From positions 992,001 through 1,056,000 of the forward strand of contig NC_016946.1 in the NCBI RefSeq assembly GCF_000277125.1: a DNA stretch of 64,000 bases, read 5' to 3'. The notes below the pieces were generated by a model. It saw nothing but the letters and a program-made list of their open reading frames with translations. It was not told the origin of the DNA and ran no database searches. The stretch comes from Mycobacterium intracellulare ATCC 13950 (lineage in GTDB: Bacteria > Actinomycetota > Actinomycetes > Mycobacteriales > Mycobacteriaceae). Positions 36,829 to 45,252 of this stretch are shown here, in pieces (positions within the stretch are counted from its first letter, which is position 1; each line of letters begins with the position of its first letter). The position numbers and the translations under genes are program-made.

Positions 36829-37404
36829 TTACCAGGCGTGGACGCGGTTCTGCGCGGGCTCTAACCCCAGTTCGATCAGCAATTCGGTTGCGTCCGCGGC
36901 CTGTTCGCAGATCGTGGGGACTTCGGTGCGCTCGGCGGCATTGAAGTTTTCCAGCACGAACGCCGCCGGATCTTTGCGTCCCGGCGGACGGCCGATGCCG
37001 ATGCGGACCCGCTGAAAGTCCTTGCTGCCCAGGGCGTTAGCCAACGAACGCAGCCCGTTGTGGCCGCCTTCGCCGCCGCCGATCTTGAGCCGGATGCGGC
37101 CAAAGTCCAAGTCGAGATCGTCGTGGATGACGATGATGTCGCCCGGCGTCACCGAGTAGAACTTCGCCAGCGGGCCGACCTGGCGGCCGGATTCGTTCAT
37201 GTAGCAGCGCGGCTTGGCCACCACCACCGAGTGCCCGACGAGGCGGCCGCTGACGATTTCGGCGCCGGAACGCTTGTGCGCCTTGAACTTCGATCCCATC
37301 CGTGCCGCGAGCAGGTCGGCGACCATGAACCCGACATTGTGTCGGGTGCGGGCGTAGTTGTCTCCGGGATTGCCCAGGCCGACCACCAGCAACGGCTCGG
37401 CCAT
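36829..37404 (-). CDS. pth: peptidyl-tRNA hydrolase
   Basis: 191 residues. [20 protein letters not shown] holds the catalytic His, and [17 protein letters not shown] and [20 protein letters not shown] are family blocks. It releases peptides from prematurely dropped peptidyl-tRNAs. It follows rplY by 12 bp in the usual ribosomal-protein/pth pair. Converges with pks16. Confidence 0.96.
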   Translation of the reverse strand: MAEPLLVVGLGNPGDNYARTRHNVGFMVADLLAARMGSKFKAHKRSGAEIVSGRLVGHSVVVAKPRCYMNESGRQVGPLAKFYSVTPGDIIVIHDDLDLDFGRIRLKIGGGEGGHNGLRSLANALGSKDFQRVRIGIGRPPGRKDPAAFVLENFNAAERTEVPTICEQAADATELLIELGLEPAQNRVHAW

Positions 37405-37416
37405 GTTGCGATCCGC

Positions 37417-38082
37417 CTACTCGGACTCGGCTTCGGAGGCCTCTTCTTCGCCGGCCTCTTCGGCTTCGCCCTCGGCCGGCGCGGCCTCCTCGGTGACCTC
37501 GCCCGCGCCCTCTTCGGCCAGCTCCTCGGCCGTCGGCGCGTTAACCACGTTGACCACAAGCATTTCCGGGTCGGAGATCAGGTTGACGCCCTTGGGTAGG
37601 GAGATCTGTCCGGCGGTGAACTGGGTGCCGGGCTCGGTGTCCTCGACCGACACCGTCAGCTGCTCGGGGATCGACATGGCGTCGGCCTCGACCTCGATGG
37701 TGCTGGTTTCCTGGGTCACCAGCGTGCCGGGCGCGGCGTCGCCCTCGATGACGACGCGGACCTCGACGACGACCTTCTCGCCGCGCCGCACGACCAGCAG
37801 GTCGGCGTGCTGAATGGTGCGGCGGATGGGGTGGATGTCGAGCGACTTGGTCAGCGCCAGCTGCTCCTTGCCCTCGATGTCGAGGGTCAGCACCGCGTTG
37901 GTGCCGGCGTGCCGCAGCACGGCCGCGAAGTCATGGCCGGGCAGTTCGAGGTGCTGAGGGTCGGCGCCGTGGCCGTAGAGGACGGCCGGGATCTTGCCGT
38001 CGCGGCGTGCTCGCCGGGACGCACCCTTGCCGGTCTCGGCGCGCACCGTGACCTTGAGCTGGTTGAGGGTTTTGGCAGCCAT
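37417..38082 (-). CDS. rplY: 50S ribosomal protein L25 (general stress protein CTC type)
   Basis: 221 residues from the ATG at 38082 ([20 protein letters not shown]). Residues 1-95 form the 5S rRNA-binding L25 domain ([20 protein letters not shown]), about 100-185 the TL5 beta domain, and the rest is a very acidic Glu/Ala tail. It binds 5S rRNA in the large subunit. Confidence 0.95.
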   Translation of the reverse strand: MAAKTLNQLKVTVRAETGKGASRRARRDGKIPAVLYGHGADPQHLELPGHDFAAVLRHAGTNAVLTLDIEGKEQLALTKSLDIHPIRRTIQHADLLVVRRGEKVVVEVRVVIEGDAAPGTLVTQETSTIEVEADAMSIPEQLTVSVEDTEPGTQFTAGQISLPKGVNLISDPEMLVVNVVNAPTAEELAEEGAGEVTEEAAPAEGEAEEAGEEEASEAESE

Positions 38083-38338
38083 CGTGTCGCTCCTGTGTGT
38101 GCTCTGTGGTTCGGGGCACGGCCAGGGTCGCGACAGATCGTCGGTCTCCGTCGATAACGGTGCTGGCCAGCCAGCCACCCTCGCCGTGACGCCCGGTCAG
38201 GTTAGCGCATGTGCACCTCAGAGGGGAAATTCGGCGCCGGGCGTGGTCTCGGCGCCCGGCACGGAGCGCGTGGTCGGGCGCGGACGCCACGCTTGTCACT
38301 CCTGTCACTCCCGTCGCTTCTCCGGGAGATGTTGCAAG

Positions 38339-38358
38339 TGCCCACCTCCGAGCGACAA
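38339..38358 (+). repeat. 20-bp core repeat, left arm
   Basis: tgcccacctccgagcgacaa. Exact inverted partner of 38622-38641. The same core, less or plus one base at the 5' edge, forms the inner part of the 58-bp ends of the element at 59581-60012. Confidence 0.9.
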
Positions 38359-38380
38359 AGGGCGTCGCGCGGAAAGCGCG

Positions 38381-38465
38381 GCGCGGTGCGGACGGCGACG
38401 CGCGGTGCGGACGGCGAGGCGCGGTGCGGACGGCGAGGCGCGCTGCGGACGGCGAGGCGCGGTGC
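38381..38465 (+). repeat. 19-bp tandem repeat, four copies plus a partial
   Basis: Unit gcgcggtgcggacggcgag. Copies at 38381-38399, 38400-38418, 38419-38437 and 38438-38456 differ by at most one base each; 38457-38465 starts a fifth. The number of copies is likely to vary between strains. Confidence 0.9.
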
Positions 38466-38470
38466 CGCCG

Positions 38471-38576
38471 GGGTTGCGCGCCGGCCGACGCCGGGATTGC
38501 GCGCCGGGTGCGGTAAGGGTTGCGCGCCGGCCGACGCCGGGATTGCGCGCCGGGTGCGGTAAGGGTTGCGCACCGG
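38471..38576 (+). repeat. 46-bp tandem repeat, two perfect copies plus a decayed third
   Basis: Copies at 38471-38516 and 38517-38562 are identical; each begins gggttgcgcgccggccgacg and ends gggtgcggtaa. A third begins at 38563 (gggttgcgcaccgg) and then diverges. Confidence 0.9.
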
Positions 38577-38621
38577 GTGTCGCCGGGTCCGCCCGCCGGG
38601 TTGCGCGCCGGGCGGCCGCGG

Positions 38622-38641
38622 TTGTCGCTCGGAGGTGGGCA
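38622..38641 (-). repeat. 20-bp core repeat, right arm
   Basis: Reverse complement of 38339-38358 without mismatch, closing a 303-bp segment that is mostly tandem repeats. Confidence 0.9.
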
Positions 38642-38695
38642 AAAGGCCCATCCCCTCGGCCAGGGACACCTGGGGCCAGCGTGACCCATGTGACT

Positions 38696-39565
38696 TCAGA
38701 GGGGGAATTGCGTCTTCGTGAGCTGCTCGGACAGCGCCCACAGCTCGGCGGCCATGGCCGCGTCCTTGGCCCGCCGGCTCCGCCCCACCGGTTGGGTGCG
38801 GCCCAGATAGCCGAATCGCGGGCCGACGAAGGTGTCGCCGGGCAAATCCTGCGACGCCGCGTACAGGGTCTGCCGCGCGCCGAAATCGGCGTCGGTGGCG
38901 ACCACCCGGGTCGCGGCCGACATCAGCGCGTCACCCAACTTGCGGCCCGAGGCGCCCTGCAGGTTGGTGTGCGAGTAGCCGGGATGGACCGCGATCGCGC
39001 GCAGCGGGGATCCGGCCGCGGCCAGGCGTCGCTGTAACTCGCTGGTGAACAGCAGATTGGCGAGCTTGGACTGGCTGTAGGCCAGCCACGGCGAGTACCG
39101 GCGCGCCTGCCAGTTCAGGTCGTCGAGCCTGATGCGTCCCGGCCAGTGCGCCATCGACGACACGGTCACCACCCGGTCGCTCAGCTTGGGCAGCAGCAGG
39201 TTCGTCAGTGCGAAATGGCCCAGGTGGTTGGTGCCGATCTGGCTCTCGAAGCCGTCGACGGTCAAGGAGAACGGGGCCGCCATGATGCCGGCGTTGTTGA
39301 TCAGCACGTCGGCGGTGCCCACCCCGTCGGCGAACCGGCGCACCGACGACAGGTCCTGTAGGTCGAGTTCACGCACCTCGACCTGGCCGGCCATGGTCCG
39401 GGCGGCGGTCTCGCCCTTGCGGATGTCGCGCACGGCCATGACGATCGTGGCCCCGCGGCGCGCCAGTTCGCGTGCGGTCACGGCGCCCAACCCGCTGTTG
39501 GCACCGGTGATGATGACGGTTCGTTCGGCGAACGACGGAAGGTCTGCGGCGGTCCAGTTCGTCAT
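38696..39565 (-). CDS. short-chain dehydrogenase/reductase
   Basis: 289 residues. NAD(P) loop TVIITGANSGLGAVTARELA, the NNAG motif (LINNAGIMAAPF), the catalytic Ser (TVSSMAHWPG) and YSQSKLAN (YxxxK). It resembles retinol-dehydrogenase or protochlorophyllide-reductase-like SDRs common in mycobacteria. Its ATG overlaps the P450 stop (ATGA), so the two may act in sequence: P450 hydroxylation, then alcohol oxidation. Substrate unknown. Confidence 0.9.
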   Translation of the reverse strand: MTNWTAADLPSFAERTVIITGANSGLGAVTARELARRGATIVMAVRDIRKGETAARTMAGQVEVRELDLQDLSSVRRFADGVGTADVLINNAGIMAAPFSLTVDGFESQIGTNHLGHFALTNLLLPKLSDRVVTVSSMAHWPGRIRLDDLNWQARRYSPWLAYSQSKLANLLFTSELQRRLAAAGSPLRAIAVHPGYSHTNLQGASGRKLGDALMSAATRVVATDADFGARQTLYAASQDLPGDTFVGPRFGYLGRTQPVGRSRRAKDAAMAAELWALSEQLTKTQFPL

Positions 39566-40803
39566 GGCTGAACAGTACCGACATCGAACGCCAGCGGCAG
39601 GGTCGTCGGTCCGGTGATGCCGCTGATGGCTTTCCACGGTGCCGGTCCGGTGCGGCGGGGGTTGGGCATGCGTCGGGTGATCACCCGCAGTGCCTCGGTC
39701 AATTCGAGGCGCGCGAGGTGGGCGCCGAGGCAAAAGTGCACGCCGCCACCGAAGGTGAGCATCGCCGGCGGGTCTTCACGCGTGATGTCGACGCGGTCGG
39801 GCCGGTCGTACACGCTCGCGTCGCGGTTGGCCGCGGCGGTATTGGCGAGCACCAGGGTGCCGGCGGGAATGCACACCCCGGCCAGCTCGACGTCTTCGAC
39901 GGTTTCCCGGATGGTGCCGAAAACGATTGGGTAGTAACGCATCAGCTCGTGAACCGCGTTGGCGGCCAGCTCGGGATGCTGGGCGAGCAGCGCCCACTGA
40001 TCGGGCTGGTCGGCCAACACCTGCACCGCCGCGGCGAGCTGGTTGCGGGTGGTGTCGGTTCCGGCACCGAGCAGCGTCGCGCACAGCATGAGCAGTTCGT
40101 CGTGGGTGAGCCGGTCTCCATCGTCTTCGCTCCGGATGAGCTCCGAAATCAGGTCGTCGGACAGCGACGCGCGCCGCCGCGCGATCAACTCCTCGAGGTA
40201 GGCGTCGAGTTGATCCCACGCGGCCAGGATCGCCGGGCCGTCTTCGGCGACGTTCCAATCGAAGATCTTCTTGATGTCATCGGTCCAGTCGCTGAACAGG
40301 TGCCAATCCTCCGGCGGCGCACCCAGCAACGCGCAGATGACCGGCGTCGGGTAGCGGCGAGCGATGTCGGCGACGACGTCGCAGTGCCCCGCCTCGGCGA
40401 GCGGGTCGACCAGGCCGTCGATGATCTGGATGACGAGGGCGCGCAGCCGCTCCGCGCCCCGCGGTGCGAAGGCCTTCGACACCAGGCGGCGCAGCCGGTG
40501 ATGTGCGGCGCCGTCGAGTCCGAGGATGTTGCTGATGGCCCTGTCCCACAGCGGGCCGGAGGTAACGCCTTGCAGGCCGAGCCCGAGGCCGTGCGCGGTG
40601 ACGAATCGGCTGTCGCGCAACACCGTCCGGACCAGCTCGTAACTCAACACCTCCGGTCCGTGCGGGCCGACGGCGATCGGTGACAGCTCGCGGGCGTCGT
40701 CGATGACGCGGTGCGCCGCGTCGGGATCGGTGAGGTGATCATAGGCAATGACGGGTAGGCCGGCGTCGAAAACGTTCGGGCATCCGCTGATGAGAGTGGT
40801 CAT
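39562..40803 (-). CDS. cytochrome P450
   Basis: 413 residues. I-helix LLGAGTDTTRNQL, ExxR in ELMRYYP, and the haem-binding loop FGGGVHFCLGAHLARLEL with the thiolate Cys. A soluble class I bacterial P450 needing a ferredoxin and reductase, neither of which is adjacent. ATG start; divergent from the cyclase-LuxR regulator across 140 bp that carries a palindrome. Confidence 0.93.
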   Translation of the reverse strand: MTTLISGCPNVFDAGLPVIAYDHLTDPDAAHRVIDDARELSPIAVGPHGPEVLSYELVRTVLRDSRFVTAHGLGLGLQGVTSGPLWDRAISNILGLDGAAHHRLRRLVSKAFAPRGAERLRALVIQIIDGLVDPLAEAGHCDVVADIARRYPTPVICALLGAPPEDWHLFSDWTDDIKKIFDWNVAEDGPAILAAWDQLDAYLEELIARRRASLSDDLISELIRSEDDGDRLTHDELLMLCATLLGAGTDTTRNQLAAAVQVLADQPDQWALLAQHPELAANAVHELMRYYPIVFGTIRETVEDVELAGVCIPAGTLVLANTAAANRDASVYDRPDRVDITREDPPAMLTFGGGVHFCLGAHLARLELTEALRVITRRMPNPRRTGPAPWKAISGITGPTTLPLAFDVGTVQP

Positions 40804-40851
40804 GGCAGTCGACTATCCGGCGCCGCGCTGCAAAGACCATCCGCCCTGGCG

Positions 40852-40881
40852 CGTAGATCTACGGCCCGGGGGTCGTAGATC
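40852..40881. promoter_or_regulatory. candidate operator between P450 and cyclase-LuxR genes
   Basis: CGTAGATCTACG (40852-40863) is a perfect 12-bp palindrome, and its half-site CGTAGATC recurs at 40874-40881. It lies in the shared upstream region of the P450-SDR pair and the regulator, so it may be the regulator's own binding site. Called from symmetry and position only. Confidence 0.45.
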
Positions 40882-40943
40882 CGCGCGCCGCGCGAAGGCG
40901 ATCTGCGCGTATTGGCCGATGTTTTGCCTAGTCGGCGGAGGCG

Positions 40944-43900
40944 ATGCTGACTAACATGAGCCAACATGCGGAAATACCGTCGCTAACCTGGGACGATTTG
41001 GGCGTGGTCGAGTTGCTGCCGACCGGAACGGTGACGTTGCTGCTGGCCGATGTCGAGGGCTCGACGCGGCTGTGGGAAACGCGGCCCGAGGAGATGACGG
41101 CCGCGCTGGTCCAGCTGAACAAGACGGTGAACGAAGCGATCGCCTCGCACGACGGGGTGCGCCCGCTCGAACAGGGTGAGGGCGACAGCTTTGTGGCCGC
41201 CTTCGCGCGGGCGTCCGACGCGGTGGCATGTGCGCTGGAGTTGCAGCGGGCCCCGCTGGCCCCGATCCGGCTGCGCATCGGAATCCACACCGGCGAGATC
41301 CAGCTGCGCGACGACGCCAACTACGCCGGCCCGACGATCAATCGCACCGCGCGGCTGCGCGACTTGGCGCATGGTGGCCAGACCGTGTTGTCCGGGGTGA
41401 CCGAATCGCTGGTCGTCGACCGCCTTCCCGAGGACGTCTGGCTGGCCGATCTGGGCAGCCATCCCTTGCGGGACCTCCCGCGTCCCGAACGGGTCGTGCA
41501 GGTGTGTCATCCGGACCTGCGCAACGAGTTCCCGCCGCTGCGCGTCCGCACAGCTGTTGTGGCGCAGAACCTTCCCGCCCAGTTGACGAGCTTTGTCGGC
41601 CGCCAAGCGCAACTGGGCGAATTGCGGGACATCGTCACCGCCAACCGGCTGGTGACGCTGACCGGAGCCGGCGGCGCGGGAAAGACCAGGCTGGCCGTCG
41701 AAAGCGCCGCACGAGTGGCCGCGGACTTCTCCGATGGGGTCTGGTACGTCGACCTCGCGCCGATCACCATCCCGGAAGTGGCGCCGGTGACCGTCGCCCG
41801 CACGCTGGGACTGCCCGATCAACCGGGCCGCTCCACCATGGATCTGCTCGTTCGGTTCTTCGGCGACAAGAAGATCTTGCTGCTGCTCGACAACTGTGAG
41901 CACCTGCTTGACGCATGCGGCGCGATGGCCATCGAATTGCTGGCGGCCTGCCCACAATTGACGATCCTGGCCACCAGCCGCGAGCCGCTGGGCTTGCCCG
42001 GGGAGCTGAGCTGGCGGGTTCCGTCGCTGTCCCTTGCCGACGAGGCCATCGAATTGTTCACCGACCGGGCGCGGCGTGCCCGCCCCGAATTCGTTGTGAC
42101 AGAGGAAAACCGGGCACTGCTCGAGCAGATCTGCGAGCGTCTGGACGGCATGCCATTGGCGATCGAGCTCGCCGCCGCGCGGGTTCGGGCGCTGTCGTTG
42201 CATCAGATCGTGGACAGCCTGCATGACCGGTTCCGGTTGCTCACCGGGGGTGCGCGCACCGCGGTGCGCCGCCAGCAGACGCTGCGAGCCTCGGTGGATT
42301 GGTCGCACGCGCTACTGACAGAACCGGAGCAGGTGCTGTTTCGGCGGCTGGCCGCGTTCGCCGGCGGTTTCGACCTGGATGCTGCCCAAGCCGTCGGCGC
42401 CGACAGCGATGTCGAAAGCTACCAGCTGCTGGATCAATTGAGCTTGCTGGTCGACAAATCTCTCGTCGTCGCCGACGACACCGCAGACGGGATGCGCTAC
42501 CGCTTGCTGGAGACGGTGCGCCAGTACGCCCAGGAAAAGCTCGGCGAATCCGGTGAGGCCGACGAGGTTCGCACGCGCCACCGCGACTACTACACGACCC
42601 GGGCCATTGACTTTGAGTCACATGGGTTGAGCGGCCTTGAGGCGCTGTTGAATTGGGCACAGAGCGAAATCGACAACCTGCGAGCCGCCTACAGCTGGAG
42701 CCTGGAGAAATCCGAGCCGGAGATTGCGCTGGAGCTGGTGTCCGCGGTACAGCAGGTCTGGATCCGCTGCGGGCGGTTCCGGGAAGGACTGGCGGGGTTC
42801 GACGCGCTCTTGACTGACGAAACGCGATCGCACGTCACGCCCGCGGCCTGGGTGCGCGGGGTCGCCTATCACGGTGTGCTGTGCGCGTGGGCGGGGGCAC
42901 GCGGGGATGTGGACCGTTCCCGCGAGGCGTTGGCGATCGCTCGTGAGCTCGACGTCCCGGCGTTGCTCGCCCTGGCCCTGGTCGGGCGGGGCGGGTTGGC
43001 ACTCTACGAGGTCGACAAACTGGAGTCCTACGTTGACGAGGCCATCGACCTGGTTCGTGCGATCGATGATCGGTGGAGTCTGTGTCAGACTCTTGCCTAT
43101 CTGGCGGTGACGAATTGCTATGCAGGTGAACCAATTCCGATGCGGGCGGCGGCGGAAGAAGGACGTGACCTTGCCGACGCGCTCGGCGACCGGTTCTTCT
43201 CCCGGAACTGTCGGACGTGGTTGGGTCTCGCGCTGTGCATGCAGGGCAATCTCACCGAGGCGCAAGAGGTCCTGCATGCGTTGGCCGAGGAAGCAGAGGC
43301 TGCCCGCGATCTCCCGATGACGGTCTTCGGTCAAGTGGGCTATGGACAGGTGCTCGCCTTCCAGGGGCGGGCGGCCACCTTGTTAACCTCGGCGCGATCC
43401 GCCTTCAATGCCGCCGAGGCGATGGGTGGACTCTACGGAGACACCATGTATGCGATGTTTGCGCATGCGGCCCTGATTACCGGCGATGGCGCGGGCGCAC
43501 GGCAGGCAGCCGAAGAGGCGTGGCGGCATACGGTTCCGGCGCGCGAGCTCTACGCGAGGTGTTTCAATCCGATGGCTGAGGCCGCGCTGGCATGCGGTGA
43601 CGTCGCCGCCGCCCGCCGTTGGGTCGATGACACCGTCGCGATGGTCCCGGGTTGGCACCAAATGGGTGCGCGAACGGTGCGGGCGCACATCGCGTTAGCC
43701 CAGGGCGATCTCGACCAGGCCGAGCGCGACGCACACGAAGCCCTCGTGATCGCCGCCCGCACCCAGGGATATCTGCGGGTGGCCGACGCGTTGGAATGCC
43801 TCGTCCGATTGGCGGCCGACGTCGGCACCCATTCATACGGGGCCCGCCTGCTCGGCGCGTCGGCCGCGATCCGCGAGCGCATGGGTCATGCCCGCTTTGC

Positions 43901-44252
43901 GTTGTATCGGGAGGGCTACGACTCGGCAGTGGCGGCCATACGAGAAGGATTGGGGCAGAATGCCTTTGACGCCGCTTGGGCGGAAGGGGCCGCGCTGTCC
44001 ACCGAAGAGGCGATCGCCTACGCGCAACGCGGGCGTGGCGAACGCAAACGCCCGAGTAGCGGCTGGGAATCGCTGACGCCCATGGAGAACGATGTGGTAC
44101 GTCTGGTCCGTGAAGGCCTGGGCAACAAGGAGATCGGCGCGCGGCTTTTCATCTCGCCGCGCACCGTCCAGACGCACCTCACCCACGTCTACTCGAAGCT
44201 CGGCCTGACATCCCGGGTCCAGCTGGTGCAGGAAGCGGGCCGTCGCTCCTGA
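40944..44252 (+). CDS. giant regulator: class III cyclase-like domain, STAND ATPase, TPR-like region, LuxR HTH
   Basis: 1102 residues. About 28-190 is a class III nucleotide cyclase homology domain (LLLADVEGSTRLWE, GEGDSFVAAF, INRTARLRDLAHGG): metal Asp36 and Asp81 and transition-state Asn133 and Arg137 are present. The purine-choosing pair, normally Lys and Asp, appears to be Gln77 and Asn126, as reported for M. tuberculosis Rv0386. About 210-500 is an NB-ARC/AAA ATPase (GAGGAGKT 241-248, ILLLLDNCEHL), 520-1000 is helical repeat, and about 1040-1095 is the LuxR HTH (TPMENDVVRLVREGLGNKEI). It probably controls the divergent P450-SDR genes. Confidence 0.9.
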   Translation: MLTNMSQHAEIPSLTWDDLGVVELLPTGTVTLLLADVEGSTRLWETRPEEMTAALVQLNKTVNEAIASHDGVRPLEQGEGDSFVAAFARASDAVACALELQRAPLAPIRLRIGIHTGEIQLRDDANYAGPTINRTARLRDLAHGGQTVLSGVTESLVVDRLPEDVWLADLGSHPLRDLPRPERVVQVCHPDLRNEFPPLRVRTAVVAQNLPAQLTSFVGRQAQLGELRDIVTANRLVTLTGAGGAGKTRLAVESAARVAADFSDGVWYVDLAPITIPEVAPVTVARTLGLPDQPGRSTMDLLVRFFGDKKILLLLDNCEHLLDACGAMAIELLAACPQLTILATSREPLGLPGELSWRVPSLSLADEAIELFTDRARRARPEFVVTEENRALLEQICERLDGMPLAIELAAARVRALSLHQIVDSLHDRFRLLTGGARTAVRRQQTLRASVDWSHALLTEPEQVLFRRLAAFAGGFDLDAAQAVGADSDVESYQLLDQLSLLVDKSLVVADDTADGMRYRLLETVRQYAQEKLGESGEADEVRTRHRDYYTTRAIDFESHGLSGLEALLNWAQSEIDNLRAAYSWSLEKSEPEIALELVSAVQQVWIRCGRFREGLAGFDALLTDETRSHVTPAAWVRGVAYHGVLCAWAGARGDVDRSREALAIARELDVPALLALALVGRGGLALYEVDKLESYVDEAIDLVRAIDDRWSLCQTLAYLAVTNCYAGEPIPMRAAAEEGRDLADALGDRFFSRNCRTWLGLALCMQGNLTEAQEVLHALAEEAEAARDLPMTVFGQVGYGQVLAFQGRAATLLTSARSAFNAAEAMGGLYGDTMYAMFAHAALITGDGAGARQAAEEAWRHTVPARELYARCFNPMAEAALACGDVAAARRWVDDTVAMVPGWHQMGARTVRAHIALAQGDLDQAERDAHEALVIAARTQGYLRVADALECLVRLAADVGTHSYGARLLGASAAIRERMGHARFALYREGYDSAVAAIREGLGQNAFDAAWAEGAALSTEEAIAYAQRGRGERKRPSSGWESLTPMENDVVRLVREGLGNKEIGARLFISPRTVQTHLTHVYSKLGLTSRVQLVQEAGRRS

Positions 44253-44254
44253 AT

Positions 44255-44911
44255 TTACTTCGCCGCGACGACGAATCCGCGGATGATCGCGTCGATGTCC
44301 GTCGACTCCGCGGCGGCCTGGTTGGCCATGCTGGTGATGGTCAGCTGCACCAGGTAGCGCTTGTGGTCCGGCGGCGGCCCGGTGGGGATGACGATGCGGT
44401 TCCAACTGTGTAGCCGTATGCCGTCGAGGTCGTAGCTGCCCTGGATCATCGACGACGGGAAGCCGCTGTACGGCGTGCCCGAGGCGTCCAGCTGCTTGAA
44501 GTTCTCGAACAGGCGCGCATCGTCGTTGCCGTGCTTGATGACTTCGGCCGGGTCGAAATCCCCGTTCAGCTGGAAGGCCACCAGCCGCGCCGTCGGAAAT
44601 TTACCGCCCTTGGAGATGATCAAGGTTTGCGGTGTGATGTTGGGACTGGTGAACGGCGCCCAGCCCTGCGGCGTCGGGATCGAGATCGTCAGGCCGGGAA
44701 CGGATTCCGGTGCCACGGGTTGGCCGGTCACCCCGATGCTTTGCAGATACTGCGACAGGGGGACCGGCTTTGCCGTCGGGGTGGTGGTAGAGGTCGTCGG
44801 CGTCTTCGACAAGATCGATTGATAGTCAGGAGCTTTCGGGGCGCACCCGGCGGCCGACACGGCCAGTGCAACTATCGCGGCACCGGCCGCGCAGCTGCCG
44901 AACCGATTCAC
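44255..44911 (-). CDS. lpqT: lipoprotein LpqT
   Basis: 218 residues. A signal peptide with lipobox AVSAAGC precedes a low-complexity Thr/Pro linker (TPTTSTTTPTAKP) and an LpqN/LpqT-type domain (GLTISIPTPQGWAPF, YSGFPSSMIQGSYDLDGIRL). These are surface lipoproteins of mycobacteria; molecular role is unsettled. GTG start overlaps the arsC stop (GTGA). Confidence 0.88.
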   Translation of the reverse strand: MNRFGSCAAGAAIVALAVSAAGCAPKAPDYQSILSKTPTTSTTTPTAKPVPLSQYLQSIGVTGQPVAPESVPGLTISIPTPQGWAPFTSPNITPQTLIISKGGKFPTARLVAFQLNGDFDPAEVIKHGNDDARLFENFKQLDASGTPYSGFPSSMIQGSYDLDGIRLHSWNRIVIPTGPPPDHKRYLVQLTITSMANQAAAESTDIDAIIRGFVVAAK

Positions 44912-45252
44912 AGAATCTCGCGGACCGCGTCGATCGGGCGGGCAAGCCGAGTGCCCTTCGTCGTGACGACGAAGGGCCGTTCGATCAGGATCGGGTGTTC
45001 GACCATGGCGTCGAGCAATTGCTCATCGGTCGCGTCGGCGAGATTGAGCTCCTCATACAGCGATTCACGCTTGCGCACCGCCGTACGCACGTCGATGCCG
45101 GCGTCGCGAATCATCTTCACCAGCTCGGCACGCGACGGCGGGTTCTTCAGGTACTCGACGACTTCGGGCTCAAGGCCGCTGTCGCGCAACAGGTCCAGCG
45201 TCTTGCGGGAGGTGCTGCAGCGGGGGTTGTGGTAGATGACGGTGTCGGCCAT
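44908..45252 (-). CDS. arsC: ArsC-family arsenate reductase (glutaredoxin-dependent type)
   Basis: 114 residues with the thioredoxin-like fold and catalytic Cys12 in YHNPRCSTSRKT, then ERPFVVTTKGTRLARP, matching E. coli-type ArsC with its Arg residues. True arsenate activity is not certain, as many such proteins (YffB/Spx-like) do other redox work. No arsenic transporter or ArsR is adjacent. It sits between prsA and lpqT, where I do not recall a gene in M. tuberculosis, with an immediate junction to prsA. Confidence 0.85.
   Translation of the reverse strand: MADTVIYHNPRCSTSRKTLDLLRDSGLEPEVVEYLKNPPSRAELVKMIRDAGIDVRTAVRKRESLYEELNLADATDEQLLDAMVEHPILIERPFVVTTKGTRLARPIDAVREIL

Larger units (their letters stand above)
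38083..38695. other. 613-bp GC-rich repeat region between rplY and the SDR gene
   Basis: It holds the rplY promoter side (38083-38200), an inverted 20-bp pair (38339-38358 and 38622-38641), and two sets of tandem repeats inside that pair. A CATGTG..TCAGAGGGG..AATT direct repeat (38208-38233 and 38687-38710) surrounds everything, and its second copy covers the SDR stop codon. Open frames through here encode Arg/Ala/Gly/Pro repeats and look like by-products of composition. Confidence 0.7.

Noticed and set aside
38208-38710. Outer CATGTG..TCAGAGGGG direct repeats as a target-site duplication
   Set aside because: They are imperfect, about 24 bp, and do not abut the 20-bp inverted arms, so they do not look like a clean insertion scar; kept only as an observation.
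38202-38741. 179-codon repetitive Arg/Ala/Pro protein on the minus strand
   Set aside because: The open frames on both strands are produced by GC-rich tandem repeats with periods 19 and 46, which are not multiples of three and would shift frame between copies.
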